Of a DNA stretch of 64,000 nt, positions 52,399 to 63,369 are shown piece after piece. Under the pieces are notes generated by a model, which worked only from the letters and a program-made list of their open reading frames with translations, ran no database searches and was not told the DNA's origin. The stretch comes from Hyphomicrobiales bacterium (GTDB lineage Bacteria; Pseudomonadota; Alphaproteobacteria; Rhizobiales; Beijerinckiaceae). How positions within the stretch are numbered: position 1 is the stretch's first letter; each line of letters begins with the position of its first letter. The stretch spans positions 62,001 through 126,000 of the forward strand of contig JAIXTP010000013.1 in assembly GCA_027483895.1 (NCBI GenBank). Direction: 5' to 3'. The position numbers were made by a program, and so were the translations under genes.

Positions 52399-55188
52399 CT
52401 ATTGCCCCAACCGTTCGAGGAGGGCGGGGACGTGCACCTGATCGGCCTTGTAATTGCCGGTCAGCGCATACATCGCGATGTTCACGCCGGCGCGCAGGGA
52501 CATTTCCCGCTGCCGCTGCATCTGCTGCACGACGGGATTGAGGGGTTCGCCCCGCGTTCCGATCGCCCAGGCGGAAGCCCAATCGTTGGAGGTGATGATG
52601 ATCGGCGAAACGCCGTCGCCCGCGCGGGCGGGCCGCTCGGCATCGGGGCCCTCGCCGCGGGGCAGCGCCTCGATATAGGTCTTCCCCTCCGCGAAGCGGC
52701 CGGGGAAGGTCTCGATCAGATAGAAGGCCTTGGTGACGACGTGGTCCGGCGGGACGGGTTCGAGATCCGGCACCGCCATGCCCGCGAGAATGCGCCTGAG
52801 CAGGCGGGTTTCGGGCGTGATCGATCCCCCGCCGAGCGCCGTGCCGGCATCGCGCGTGTCGAAGATCACCGTGCCGCCGTTCTTCATGAAGGCGTCGACG
52901 GCCCGGACGGCCGCGACCCCGGGCGGCTCGCGACCCGCCACCATGGGCCAATAGATGATCGGATAAAGCGCCAGATCGTCCCGCGCGGGATCGACCCCCG
53001 CCGGCTCGCCGGGTTCGAGCGACGTGCGTGCGGCGAGATAGGCATTGAGTCCTGCGAGCCCCGCGCGGCTCGTCTCGTCGACGGCGGCGTCACCCGTCAG
53101 GACATAGGCGAAGCGCGTGGCGGAGGCCGCGTCGCGCTCCTTAAGCCCGATCGGCGGGCGATCTTCCCGCGGCTGCGACTGCGCCGAGGCCGGGAGGACG
53201 TAAAGCCCGGCGGCGAAAAGGACGATCAGCACGGCCGCCGCTTTTGCACGAAGCGGCATCCGGAGCCCGCCTGCCAGCGCCGCGGCGATCAGCGTATCGA
53301 GCGCGAAGAGCACGGCTGCGGCGGTCAGCAGCCACGGCCGGAGATCCACCGGCGGGTCCTGCTTCAAAGGCTCGATGCGTGCGCCGAGCGGCGCGAAATC
53401 GAGCCGCCGAAGCACCGCGTCGGGCGCGAGAACGTTCACGGCCGTCGGCGCGTCGCGGTCGCCGTACCAGCCCGGCGGGTGATCGCGGGAGGCGACGAGC
53501 GCCGGACCGGGCGCGATCGGCCGCGCCGTCGGGGGCGGCAGTCCCGGTGAGCCGTAACCGTCGAGCGTGAGGAAGGGGGCCGTCGTGCGCCCCCCGGCCG
53601 CGGGATCCGGAGCTTGCGTCGCGGCGGAGCCCGCGAGCGCGACGATGCGCTTGAGCATGTCCACGAAGAGGCCCGACAGCGGCAGGTTCGACCAGCTCGT
53701 ATCGGCGGTGACGTGAACGAGGATCACGAGACCCGCGCCGCGCTTCTCGGCGGTCACGATCGGCGTTCCGTCCGCCAGCGAGGCCCAGGTCTTGCGGGCG
53801 AGATCGGGCTCCGGCTCGGCTAGAAGCTGCCGGCCGACGGCCACGTCCTTGGGCCGATCGATTCCGTGGAACGGGCTCGTCTCGTCGAAGGGGCCCAAGG
53901 CCCGTGGCGTTTCCCAAGCGAGCGCGCCGCCGAGCGACCGGCCGCCGCGGCGGAGCTTCACGGGGACGAGATCGTCGCCGCCCGCGGCAAGGCGCGGGCC
54001 CGCGAAGCGCAGCAGCACGCCGCCTTCGTTCACGAAGCCTTCGACGCGCCGCCGCATGTCGTCGGGCAGAGCGCCGACATCGGCGAGCACCAGAACCGTG
54101 GCCTTTTCGTCGAGAAGGCCGCCGATCGACTCGATCGTCCCCTCGCGGGGGACGCGGACCTCGGCGAAGGGTTCGAGCGCACGCCGGACGTAATAGACGG
54201 GCGAAAGAAGCGGCTGCGACACGTCCGTCGTCACGCCCGAGACGATGCCGACGCGGCGCCGACGATGCGTCTCGTCGAGCAGGGCCGTCGCCCCGGCGGA
54301 GCGGAGGCCGAGCACGTCGAAGCGGGCGATCTCGTTACGTAGTTCGAGGGGGAGCGCGACATTCACGCGGCCTTCCGCGCCCGAAAGCACGAAGTCCGTC
54401 TCCGCGAGCAGCCGGCCCTTGAAGTCGAGCGCCCGCAGGCGTCCGGCGGACGAACCCTCGCCCGTCCGTATCAGGCGGACGGCGACGCCGGCCGTGCCGT
54501 TCTCGACCCCCGCGAGCGCCAGAACCGGCTCGGAATCGGTGATCACCGCGGCCGTGCGCCGGCCGAGAGCCGTCCGCAGCACCTCCGGAACGGCTTCCTC
54601 TCCGACGCTCGTCGCATCCGACACCCAGACGAGATCGGCGGTTTCGTTCTTGGCGAGGAAGTCGGCCGCCGCCGTCAGGGCGGGCAGGCGCGCCGGGGTG
54701 TGGGGCACGGGCGCGAGAGCGCGCAGGCGGTCGAGGGCCGTGCCCGCATCCGTCGGCACGGCCGCGGGCGTCCGATCTCCCGTCGCGAGCAGAACGACGG
54801 GCCGGGCTGCGGTGCCCGCCTCGCGCAGCAACCGTTCCAGAACCGCACGGCGGTCTTCCCAGTCGGGGGCCGAAGCCCAGCCGTTGTCGACCAGAAGCAC
54901 GAGGGGCGTACGGCCGGCCGCGGCATCGACCCGGCGCGGATTCCAGACCGGTCCTGCCGCCGCGAGGATCACGCAGGCCGCGATCAGGACGCGCAGCAGC
55001 AAAAGCCACCACGGGGTCCGTGCGGGCTTCTCCTGCTCGGGCAGCAGGTCGAGGATCAGGCGCAAGGGCGGGAAGGGGATCACGCGCGGACGCGGCGGGG
55101 TGACGCGCAGCAGCCACCATAATGCGGGCAGCGCCGCGATCGCGGCGAGAACGAGGGGCGAGGCGAAGGCCAGCGGCAAGCCGAACAT
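52399..55188 (-). CDS. BatA/DUF4159 membrane protein
   Basis: This 929-residue protein starts with an Aerotolerance BatA-type region (LALLWWLLRVTPPRPRVI-like, then FPPLRLILDLLPEQEK), carries a VWA-like segment with an imperfect metal motif (VLLVDNGWAS), two membrane helices near residues 620-680, and the C-terminal DUF4159 domain (FAYVLTGDAAVDE, IIYWPMVAGREPP, FMKNGGTVIFDTRDAG). I chose the ATG at 55188 (a GTG lies one codon before); it overlaps the stop of the DUF58 gene. Confidence 0.88.
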   Translation of the reverse strand: MFGLPLAFASPLVLAAIAALPALWWLLRVTPPRPRVIPFPPLRLILDLLPEQEKPARTPWWLLLLRVLIAACVILAAAGPVWNPRRVDAAAGRTPLVLLVDNGWASAPDWEDRRAVLERLLREAGTAARPVVLLATGDRTPAAVPTDAGTALDRLRALAPVPHTPARLPALTAAADFLAKNETADLVWVSDATSVGEEAVPEVLRTALGRRTAAVITDSEPVLALAGVENGTAGVAVRLIRTGEGSSAGRLRALDFKGRLLAETDFVLSGAEGRVNVALPLELRNEIARFDVLGLRSAGATALLDETHRRRRVGIVSGVTTDVSQPLLSPVYYVRRALEPFAEVRVPREGTIESIGGLLDEKATVLVLADVGALPDDMRRRVEGFVNEGGVLLRFAGPRLAAGGDDLVPVKLRRGGRSLGGALAWETPRALGPFDETSPFHGIDRPKDVAVGRQLLAEPEPDLARKTWASLADGTPIVTAEKRGAGLVILVHVTADTSWSNLPLSGLFVDMLKRIVALAGSAATQAPDPAAGGRTTAPFLTLDGYGSPGLPPPTARPIAPGPALVASRDHPPGWYGDRDAPTAVNVLAPDAVLRRLDFAPLGARIEPLKQDPPVDLRPWLLTAAAVLFALDTLIAAALAGGLRMPLRAKAAAVLIVLFAAGLYVLPASAQSQPREDRPPIGLKERDAASATRFAYVLTGDAAVDETSRAGLAGLNAYLAARTSLEPGEPAGVDPARDDLALYPIIYWPMVAGREPPGVAAVRAVDAFMKNGGTVIFDTRDAGTALGGGSITPETRLLRRILAGMAVPDLEPVPPDHVVTKAFYLIETFPGRFAEGKTYIEALPRGEGPDAERPARAGDGVSPIIITSNDWASAWAIGTRGEPLNPVVQQMQRQREMSLRAGVNIAMYALTGNYKADQVHVPALLERLGQ

Positions 55189-56110
55189 CACGCCGGCCCT
55201 CCGCGGGCGCGGGCGACGCGGGATGCCAAGGCGAGCAGCGCCTCGGAGGCCGGCCTATCCGTCCTGTGCACGAGAAGCGACCAGCCGCGCCGTCTGCAGG
55301 CGTCCGCCAATGCCGCGCCGTGGGCCTCCATCCGCATGCGATAGGCGGCGCGGAACGCGCCCGCATCGCCGACCTCCATCCGGGCCGAACCTTCGGTGCC
55401 CAGCAATTCCGCCTGTCCCTCGAAGGGGAAGGTCTCTTCCACCGGGTCCACGATGCGCACGAGATGCCCGCGCGCGCCTCGGGCGGCGAGGCCCTCGACG
55501 GCGGCGGCGATCTCGGCGGCGGGGCTGAGACCGTCGGTCAGCAGCACCGCTTCCGATAGGGCGGGGAGGGGGAGGGCCTCCGGGAGTTCGGCTGCGGCCC
55601 CGGCCGCGTCCATGGCCAGGGCTTCGGCCAGCCGTTCGACGACGGTGCGCGAGGCCATTGTCGGACCCGACCCGAGCAGCCCGACGCGTTCGCCGCCGCG
55701 CACGAGCAGATCGGCGAGGGCGAGCCCGAGCACGACCGCGCGGTCGAGCTTGGGTGCCGCCGCGAGCGAGGAGGCGAAGGCCATCGAGGGCGAGCGGTCG
55801 ATCCAGATCCGGATGCTGTGCGCCGCCTCCCATTCGCGCTCGCGCACGAAGAGATGTTCGTCGCGGCCCGAGCGCCGCCAGTCGATCCGGTGCGCGGGTT
55901 CGCCGGGCATGAAGGGGCGGAACTGCCAGAAGCTTTCGCCCGCGCCGGGGCGTCGTCGGCCGTGGATGCCGTGCGCCACCGCGGTCGCGATCCGGCGGGC
56001 TTCCATGGCGAGGCGGGGAAGGCGGCGTGCGAGATCGAGGGCTCCGCTCGTGCGCTCGGGCCCGATGCGTCGTTCCGTGTCGTCGAGGACGCGGACGCGC
56101 GGGACGGCCA

Positions 56111-56111
<1 letters not shown>
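55188..56111 (-). CDS. DUF58 domain protein
   Basis: This 307-residue protein has the DUF58 hallmark FRPFMPGEPAHRIDWRRSGR near residue 65, followed by a VWA metal site DRSPSM. DUF58 proteins act with MoxR ATPases. Its start overlaps the MoxR stop by one base and its stop overlaps the next start, so the four-gene set is tightly coupled. Confidence 0.93.
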
Positions 56112-57127
<1,016 letters not shown>

Positions 57128-57245
57128 CGGGTCACCATCGGCTCCGGCCCTCGTCGGAGGGCCCCGTCGCTGATCATCGGCCGCAAGGGCGTCATCGACA
57201 AGGTTCGGAGCGGGCCGGGGCGAAAGAAAGGCGAGGTCCGCGCGC

Positions 57246-57518
57246 TCAATCCGCGCTGGGAAGCCGCCGCATGGTGAACTCGATCCGTCCGTCGTCGAGT
57301 TCGCGCCACCATTCGATTTCGGTCATGTAGGCCGCCTTCGGGAAGCGATGGAGCATTTCCCGGGCCTTTTCGCGGGCTTCATCGCGCGGAAGCGTGAACG
57401 TGTCGCGACGCCATTGATCGGCCGCGGCATGATCCTGCGTGCGACCGCGCGCCGCGCGATCGCGACGTTCCGCAAGCCTCCGGGCGACGTCGCCGGGACG
57501 GGACAGGGTCGAACTCAT
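57246..57518 (-). CDS. Small hypothetical protein
   Basis: This 90-residue protein is rich in Arg, with a central AREKAREMLHRFPKAAYMTEIEWWREL stretch that reads as a helix-strand pair. I do not recognise the family. Its position between cca and moxR on the same strand is consistent with a small conserved protein in this operon neighbourhood. Confidence 0.6.
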   Translation of the reverse strand: MSSTLSRPGDVARRLAERRDRAARGRTQDHAAADQWRRDTFTLPRDEAREKAREMLHRFPKAAYMTEIEWWRELDDGRIEFTMRRLPSAD

Positions 57519-57581
57519 CAGGGCCGAGATCCGCTATGGATGCCTGTGGAAAGGTTACCCGTGCGGCCGGAAAGAGTCGAA

Positions 57582-58805
57582 TCAGGCCAGAAGCTTGGCC
57601 GCCGCCCTTCGTGCGATGTCGGAGATCGCCGCGGCGTCCCCGGGGAAGTCGCGCGCGATCCATTCGGCCTCGGCCTCGGCGATCGCGCGGCCCATCAGCG
57701 GCCCTGCGGCAAGCCCCAGCGCGAGCATGACGGCACCCGAGAACGGCGACGTCGCCGGCGCGCTCGCGATCAGCGCCTCGGCATCCTGCGGCGCCTCCGT
57801 CTCACGCCGACGCGCGGCGCCGACGAGGGTTGCCGCGAAGGCGGCCTCGCGCCCGTGTCGATAGGCGACGCCCCGCAGCGCGCGCCCCGAAGCGCCGCCT
57901 TCGATCTCGGCCGCGGCCCGGGCCGTGGCTTCCAGACGCGCGGTCTCCTCGTTGGACAGCCGCAGCCGGTCGCGGAGGGCGTCGGCCTCGCCCGGCGCCG
58001 GTGCGAGCAGCGCGAAAAGACGAGTCCCGGCATCCGCTTGCGGCGAGATGCGGAGAAGGGCCGCGAGGTCGGACACCGCGCAGGGGCGCCCGACGACGAG
58101 CGCCAGAAGGCCCGCTTCGTCCATCTCGGAGAGCGTTTCGGCGGCCCGCCGCGTCATCAAGAGCTTCAGCAACTCCGCCCGCACGCGCTCGCGCGAGAGC
58201 TGATCCAGCCCGCCGCGTTCGCGGACGCAAGCGGCGAAGCCCTCGGGGTCGAGCGATCCTTCCGCATATTCGGAATGGAAGCGGAAGAAACGCAGGATGC
58301 GGAGATAATCCTCGCGGATCCGTTGCACGGGATCGCCGATGAAGCGGAGGCGGCGGGCCGCGAGATCCGGCAATCCGCCGACGAAATCGTGGATACGGCC
58401 GTCGGCATCCGCATAAAGCGCGTTGATGGTGAAGTCCCGCCGCCGCGCGTCATGCGAAAAGTCGCGGCCGAAACGGACCACGGCCCGGCGCCCGTCCGTC
58501 TCGATGTCCTCGCGCAGCGTCGTGATCTCGAAGGGCCGGCCGTCTGCGACGATGGTGACGGTGCCGTGCTCGATGCCGGTCGGCACCGCCTTGAGCCCCG
58601 CATCGCGCGCCCGTTCGAGAACGGTCTCGGGCAGCGCGGTGGTGGCGATGTCGATGTCGCTCGCGGCCCGGCCGAGAAGGGCGTTGCGCACGCTGCCGCC
58701 GACCAGCATCGCGCGGTCCCCGTCGCGCTCGACCGCGGCGAGCACGCGCCGAAGCGCGGCGTCGCGCCCGAGCGCGTCCGGCAGGCGGTCCGGGATCCCG
58801 GTCAC
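57582..58805 (-). CDS. cca: CCA tRNA nucleotidyltransferase
   Basis: This 407-residue class II nucleotidyltransferase adds or repairs the 3' CCA of tRNAs. The catalytic motif is LVGGSVRNALLGR followed by DIDIAT; the DHAR-type RRDFTINALY and LRILRFFRFHSEYA blocks follow. I chose the GTG at 58805 because it overlaps the stop of the DUF6111 gene (GTGA) and the catalytic domain begins soon after; the earlier frame is a shadow. Confidence 0.93.
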   Translation of the reverse strand: MTGIPDRLPDALGRDAALRRVLAAVERDGDRAMLVGGSVRNALLGRAASDIDIATTALPETVLERARDAGLKAVPTGIEHGTVTIVADGRPFEITTLREDIETDGRRAVVRFGRDFSHDARRRDFTINALYADADGRIHDFVGGLPDLAARRLRFIGDPVQRIREDYLRILRFFRFHSEYAEGSLDPEGFAACVRERGGLDQLSRERVRAELLKLLMTRRAAETLSEMDEAGLLALVVGRPCAVSDLAALLRISPQADAGTRLFALLAPAPGEADALRDRLRLSNEETARLEATARAAAEIEGGASGRALRGVAYRHGREAAFAATLVGAARRRETEAPQDAEALIASAPATSPFSGAVMLALGLAAGPLMGRAIAEAEAEWIARDFPGDAAAISDIARRAAAKLLA

Positions 58806-59059
58806 TTGAAGCCCCCCGGCACCAGTTTGCCGTTTTCGGTATGAGCGGGGACATAGGATCCGCTTTCCCGCTCGGCGGTGAACCCCGTCCAGGCCAGCGC
58901 GGCGGCCACGAGCAGCAGCCCGATGAGTGTGAGGATCGCGCCTCGACCGTCCCAATGCGCGAGATCGTGCGGTGCCTTGCGCCGGAAGATCAGCCAGAGC
59001 GCGAAGGCCGCGAAGGGCAGCAGGAACAGGGCGATCTCTTCGATCAGGGAGCGGATCAT
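58802..59059 (-). CDS. DUF6111-like small membrane protein
   Basis: This 85-residue protein has two membrane helices (residues about 5-24 and 40-58) and a short periplasmic tail (ESGSYVPAHTENGKLVPGGFK). It matches small DUF6111 proteins found beside cca and a Nudix gene in Hyphomicrobiales. The ATG at 59059 overlaps the Nudix stop (ATGA). Confidence 0.8.
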   Translation of the reverse strand: MIRSLIEEIALFLLPFAAFALWLIFRRKAPHDLAHWDGRGAILTLIGLLLVAAALAWTGFTAERESGSYVPAHTENGKLVPGGFK

Positions 59060-59733
59060 CGCAGATAGAGCTTCTCGTAGAGGTTCCGCAGGATGCCCGC
59101 GGTGACCCCCCAGATATAATGTTCGCCGAAGGGCATCGCGAGATAATGCCGCGTCATGCCCTGCCATTCCCGCGAATGGCGCTGGTGGTTCTCCGGATCC
59201 ATCAGGAAGCCGAGCGGCACCTCGAAGGCGATGTCGACTTCGGCCGGGTCGATGGCCAGGTCGAAGCCGGGCGTCACCATCCCCAGAACGGGTAGGATGC
59301 GGAAGCCGGTCGAGGACAGATAGGGATCGAGATAGCCGAGCGGACGGACGAAACGGCGCGACAGCCCGATCTCCTCCTCCGCCTCCCGCAGGGCGGTCGC
59401 CACCGCGTCCGTATCGGACGGGTCGATCTTGCCGCCGGGAAAGGCGATCTGCCCCGAATGGTCGCGCAACTGGGCCGAACGCCGGGTCAAGAGCACCGTT
59501 GCGCCTTCGTGCCTGTCGACCACGGGAACCAGCACCGCGGCGCGCCGATGGCGCCGGCCGTCCGTCGGGGCGAGCATCGGCGCATGGTCGTGGTCGCCGT
59601 GTTCGGGAAACCGGTCCGGCTCGAACACGTCGACGGGCGCTTCTGTGCTCAGGGTTCCGAGCGCGCGGGCGACGAGTTCGTCCGCGAACAGGATCCGCGA
59701 TCGCGCCGGGGAGGGCGTTTCAGAGATCTGCAA
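59056..59733 (-). CDS. Nudix hydrolase, CoA pyrophosphatase type
   Basis: This 225-residue hydrolase has the UPF0035/NudL-type motif LLTRRSAQLRDHSGQIAFPGG followed by a Nudix box (LREAEEEIGL). The substrate is probably CoA or a derivative, split to 4'-phosphopantetheine and 3',5'-ADP. The start overlaps the DUF1285 stop by 14 bases, continuing the coupled operon. Confidence 0.92.
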   Translation of the reverse strand: MQISETPSPARSRILFADELVARALGTLSTEAPVDVFEPDRFPEHGDHDHAPMLAPTDGRRHRRAAVLVPVVDRHEGATVLLTRRSAQLRDHSGQIAFPGGKIDPSDTDAVATALREAEEEIGLSRRFVRPLGYLDPYLSSTGFRILPVLGMVTPGFDLAIDPAEVDIAFEVPLGFLMDPENHQRHSREWQGMTRHYLAMPFGEHYIWGVTAGILRNLYEKLYLR

Positions 59734-60307
59734 GATCCGCCGCCTCGATCATCGGAAAGAACGCCCCGCCGGAGGCCACGCCGAACATGAGCTTTCCCCC
59801 GGTTTCCCGTTCTTCGCCCAGCGCGACGAGATCATAGAAGACGGGCCGCGTCACGCGTGCCCAGAGATCGCCACGCACCCGCAGATAGGGCCTGAGGCCG
59901 CCGGTCGCCTCCTTCTCGAAACGCATGGGATGATCGGCGTCGACACTCACGCGGTCGTCCACATTGGTGCGGAATTCGAGAGTCCTTTCCGCGCCTTCCC
60001 CCTGCACGTTCATCTCGACCGCGAGGAAGGGCGCGTCTTCCACGGTGATGCCGACCCGCTCGACCGGGGTGACCAGCACGTAACGGTCGGGGTCCTTGCG
60101 CAGGATCGTCGAGAACAGGCGCACGAGGGCCGGCCGACCGATCGGAGTTCCCGCGTAGAACCACGTCCCGTCCGCCGCGATGCGCATGTCGATGTCCCCG
60201 CAGAAAGGCGGGTTCCACAGATGCACGGGCGGCGGGCCCTTCCCGCCCGCCGCGCCGGCCGAGGCGGTCAGCGCGTCGAGGGATGGCGCGGGAGAGTCGG
60301 AGTTCAT
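59720..60307 (-). CDS. DUF1285 protein
   Basis: This 195-residue protein matches DUF1285: PPVHLWNPPFCGDIDMRIAADGTWFY, then GTPIGRPALVRLFSTILRKD and a late LWARVTRPVFYDLV. Function is unknown. It begins the operon DUF1285-Nudix-DUF6111-cca that runs leftwards towards the MoxR set, and is divergent from the gene at 60528. Confidence 0.93.
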   Translation of the reverse strand: MNSDSPAPSLDALTASAGAAGGKGPPPVHLWNPPFCGDIDMRIAADGTWFYAGTPIGRPALVRLFSTILRKDPDRYVLVTPVERVGITVEDAPFLAVEMNVQGEGAERTLEFRTNVDDRVSVDADHPMRFEKEATGGLRPYLRVRGDLWARVTRPVFYDLVALGEERETGGKLMFGVASGGAFFPMIEAADLADL

Positions 60308-60463
60308 GGAGAAAGGATAGCCGGTTGCGGACGCGGAGGCGAACGGCGGTGTGAAATGAGAGGGGGTCGGACGCCCCGTTTCACGGCTTTCAGCCGCTCG
60401 GTAAAAAATGTCATAACTACTTAATAAATTTATGCTTTATGGTTTTGAAAGGGGCACTTTTCC

Positions 60464-60492
60464 TTGTCTCGGAGGGGGAGAAATGCTAGTAT
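60464..60492 (+). promoter_or_regulatory. Sigma-70-like promoter in an AT-rich gap
   Basis: TTGTCT (60464-60469) and TAGTAT (60487-60492) are separated by 17 bases, 35 bases upstream of the start of the following gene. The gap 60308-60527 is much richer in A+T than the rest of the window, especially 60400-60460. Confidence 0.5.
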
Positions 60493-60527
60493 TTTCAGAG
60501 TGATTTTCCGTCAGAAAGGCATTTGTT

Positions 60528-61160
60528 TTGACCGCTCAGATTCCCGAAATTCTTCTGCACCGCGGCAAGCGCCTTCGCCTCATGGGACGGCCCCTCGAGG
60601 GCTATCTGCGGCGGCTGCGGCGGGGCCGGAGGCCGGTATTCGCCGCCTCGAGCACCGCGCTTTGGAGGGGTTATGTCGGCACTTGGGAAATACGCGACGG
60701 GATGCTGACGCTCGTCGACTTGGTCGGAAGCCTCGTTCAGGGCGAGACCATCGTGCAGGCGGATCTCCGGACGGCCTTTCCATGGGCCGGGGAGGCGATT
60801 CCGGCGACGTGGGTCACGGACGCGTTCCGCTGCGTGGAAGGGCGTCTCGTGAGCTATGTGCATGCCGGGTTCGGAAGCTCCTATGAGCGGGACCGGATGT
60901 TCGAATTCGAAAGGGGGCGGCTCGTGAGCGAGGTCGTGACGCTGAACCCGCCCGAACCCCTCATGTACCGGATCCGCGATGACGGCGGCCGCGTCTTCCT
61001 TGGCGGAGACGCGGAGACCGACGATCCGCTGAATGGCGAGCCTTTCGAGCGCGTCTACGATCTCGTCTGGTCGAAGCGGCCGGACGACGCATTCGGCGAC
61101 GACGACGAGAACGAAGAGAGGGTCGATATTGCAGCGTTCATCGCCTTCGGCCCGACATGA
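60528..61160 (+). CDS. Uncharacterised protein with an ALWRGYVGTWEI motif
   Basis: This 210-residue protein opens IPEILLHRGKRLRLMGRPLEGYLRRL and contains ALWRGYVGTWEIRDGML near residue 44. From memory, that wording is typical of a widespread but uncharacterised family; I cannot verify it here. There is no signal or membrane segment. The start is TTG at 60528 after AAGG; an upstream ATG in the same frame is closed by a stop. The AT-rich upstream region and isolated position hint at acquisition by transfer. Confidence 0.75.
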   Translation: MTAQIPEILLHRGKRLRLMGRPLEGYLRRLRRGRRPVFAASSTALWRGYVGTWEIRDGMLTLVDLVGSLVQGETIVQADLRTAFPWAGEAIPATWVTDAFRCVEGRLVSYVHAGFGSSYERDRMFEFERGRLVSEVVTLNPPEPLMYRIRDDGGRVFLGGDAETDDPLNGEPFERVYDLVWSKRPDDAFGDDDENEERVDIAAFIAFGPT

Positions 61161-61195
61161 GGCGGAAAACGCTCGAACCCCGGTGAGCTTCGCTC

Positions 61196-62089
61196 TTACG
61201 GCCAGCGTACGGTCGGCGGCATGCTCGACAGGATGCTTTCCACATTGCCGCCGGTTTTCAGGCCGAAGATCGTGCCGCGATCGTAGAGGAGATTGTACTC
61301 GACGTACCGGCCGCGGCGGATCTGCTGCTCCTCGCGGTCGGCCTCGGTCCATGGCGTCGACATGTTCCGCCGGACGATCTCCGGATAGATGCCGCGGAAC
61401 GCTTCGCCGACGGCGCGGGTGAAGGCAAAGTCGGCCTCCCAATCGCCGCTGTCCTGATAGTCGTAGAAGATCCCGCCGATGCCGCGCGGCTCGTTGCGGT
61501 GCTTGAGGAAGAAGTACTCGTCACACCACGCCTTGTACTTCTCATAGGGCGCGATGGCCGCATGGGCGTCGCAGGGCGCGCGCATCGCGGCGTGGAAGTC
61601 GACCGAGTCGCGGTCGTCCTGCGTACGGCGCCGGTTCAGCACAGGCGTGAGGTCCGCCCCGCCCCCGAACCAGGCCTTGGTCGTGACGACGAAGCGCGTG
61701 TTCATGTGGACCGTAGGCACGTGGGGGTTCCACGGATGAGCGATCAGCGACACGCCGGTCGCGAAGAAGCGCGGGTCCTCGGCGGAGCCGGGGATCTGGC
61801 CGCGGAACTCCGGCGCGAACTCGCCGAAGACGGCGGAGACGTGCACGCCCACCTTCTCGAAGACGCGGCCGTGCATCAGGGCCATGGTGCCGCCGCCGCC
61901 GGGCGCGCCCGAATGGTCGGTCCGTTGCCACGGCTTGCGGACGAAGCGCCCGGCGCCCGGGGCCTCCGGAAAGAACGGCCCCTCGGCCTCGTCCTCGAGA
62001 CGTTCGAATTCGCGGCAGATGGAGTCGCGCAGCTCCGCGAACCAGGCGGATGCGCGCTGCTTGCGATCTTCGAGCATGGAGTCGGTCAC
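61196..62089 (-). CDS. hemF: Oxygen-dependent coproporphyrinogen III oxidase
   Basis: This 297-residue enzyme converts coproporphyrinogen III to protoporphyrinogen IX with oxygen in haem synthesis. Conserved blocks are seen: [62 protein letters not shown] and [15 protein letters not shown] chose the GTG at 62089, which overlaps the trmL stop (GTGA). Confidence 0.96.
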   Translation of the reverse strand: MTDSMLEDRKQRASAWFAELRDSICREFERLEDEAEGPFFPEAPGAGRFVRKPWQRTDHSGAPGGGGTMALMHGRVFEKVGVHVSAVFGEFAPEFRGQIPGSAEDPRFFATGVSLIAHPWNPHVPTVHMNTRFVVTTKAWFGGGADLTPVLNRRRTQDDRDSVDFHAAMRAPCDAHAAIAPYEKYKAWCDEYFFLKHRNEPRGIGGIFYDYQDSGDWEADFAFTRAVGEAFRGIYPEIVRRNMSTPWTEADREEQQIRRGRYVEYNLLYDRGTIFGLKTGGNVESILSSMPPTVRWP

Positions 62090-62565
62090 GAGAATTCTCC
62101 GGACGCGGAGGGCGGAAAGCCGTCCGTTTGGCGCAGAGCCTCGCCCAGAATCAGCGAAGCCGCCACTGCGACGTTCAGGGAACGCAGTCCCGGGCGCATC
62201 GGAACGGCGATCCGGGCGTCGGCCGCGTCGTGCACGGCGTCGGGAACGCCCGCCGACTCGCGGCCCATCAGGATCACGTCGTCGATCGAGAAGGCGAAGG
62301 CGGGATAGGGAAGGGAGCCGCGGGTGGTCGCGAGCACGAGTCGAAGGCCCGCGTCCTTCCGCCACGCGTCGAAACGCGCCCAAGAGACGTGCCGGACGAT
62401 CTCCACGGCATCGAGATAGTCCATTCCGGCGCGGCGGAAGGCGCGGTCGGACACGGGGAATCCGGCCGGTTCGATGATGTGCGCCTCCACGCCCAGACAG
62501 GCGCAGGTCCGTAGGATGGTCCCCGCGTTCTGCGGGATGTCGGGTTGATAGAGCGCGATCCGCAT
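62086..62565 (-). CDS. trmL: tRNA (cytidine(34)-2'-O)-methyltransferase
   Basis: This 159-residue SPOUT methyltransferase methylates the wobble ribose of some leucine tRNAs. It starts [17 protein letters not shown] and carries the SAM-knot motifs MGRESAGVP and [16 protein letters not shown] chose the ATG at 62565 where the domain begins; the longer frame is not needed. Translation is coupled to hemF. Confidence 0.94.
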   Translation of the reverse strand: MRIALYQPDIPQNAGTILRTCACLGVEAHIIEPAGFPVSDRAFRRAGMDYLDAVEIVRHVSWARFDAWRKDAGLRLVLATTRGSLPYPAFAFSIDDVILMGRESAGVPDAVHDAADARIAVPMRPGLRSLNVAVAASLILGEALRQTDGFPPSASGEFS

Positions 62566-62800
62566 CGAAGTCCCTTGTTCCCGAACGCGTGGAAAAGGCG
62601 GGCGGAACGGGGCCCTATCCGCATTCCGAACTATGGACAAGGCCGCAAGCCCGTGCGAAACAGCCGCCGCGCGGCGACTCCCGGTCGCATTGTGCGCCCC
62701 GTCTGCGTGGCGTTCATAGCGATCCGCGAGCGACGCATCCGTTCAAAAACTCCGCCCGGCGCGCAGCGGCGTCCGGGCGCAGGACGCGAGGATCACGGAC

Positions 62801-63325
62801 GTGGCGACAACGGCTGCCGAACCCACACGGCGGGACTTCCTCTTCATCGCGACCGGCGCCGTCGGCGCCGTCGGCATCGCCTCGGCCGTGTGGCCGTTCG
62901 TAAGCCAGATGGCCCCCGACGCGGCCACCGTGGCCGCGGGCGCCCCGGTCGACGTCGATCTGACCCCGGTCGCCGAAGGTCAGATCCTGAAGCTCTTCTG
63001 GCGCGGCAAGCTCATCTTCGTGCGCCATCGCTCGGCGCAGGAGATCAAGGACGCGCAGTCGGTCGACGTCGCGTCGCTCCGCGATCCGGAGGCCGACGCC
63101 AAGCGCGTCAAGGCCGGCAAGGATCAGTGGCTGGTCGTCTACGGCAACTGCACCCATCTGGGCTGCGTGCCGCTCGGCAACGAGGGCGCCTACAAGGGCT
63201 GGTTCTGCCCGTGCCACGGCTCGGTGTTCGACACGTCGGGCCGCATCCGTCAGGGGCCCGCGCCGACGAACCTGCCGCTGCCGCCCTACGAATTCGTCTC
63301 CGACACCAAGATCCGGATCGGCTGA
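62801..63325 (+). CDS. petA: Rieske iron-sulfur subunit of the bc1 complex
   Basis: This 174-residue protein has a Tat-type N-terminus (TRRDFLF) that stays as its membrane anchor (residues about 14-36), followed by a Rieske domain with ligands C117, H119, C136 and H139 (CTHLGC and CPCHGS) and the structural disulfide C122-C138. It transfers electrons from ubiquinol to cytochrome c1. The start is GTG at 62801 after GAGGATC. petB follows, so this is the fbc/pet operon. Confidence 0.96.
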   Translation: MATTAAEPTRRDFLFIATGAVGAVGIASAVWPFVSQMAPDAATVAAGAPVDVDLTPVAEGQILKLFWRGKLIFVRHRSAQEIKDAQSVDVASLRDPEADAKRVKAGKDQWLVVYGNCTHLGCVPLGNEGAYKGWFCPCHGSVFDTSGRIRQGPAPTNLPLPPYEFVSDTKIRIG

Positions 63326-63369
63326 GGCGAGAGCCTCGTCGAGCGTTCAGGACACCGCGGAACCATACC

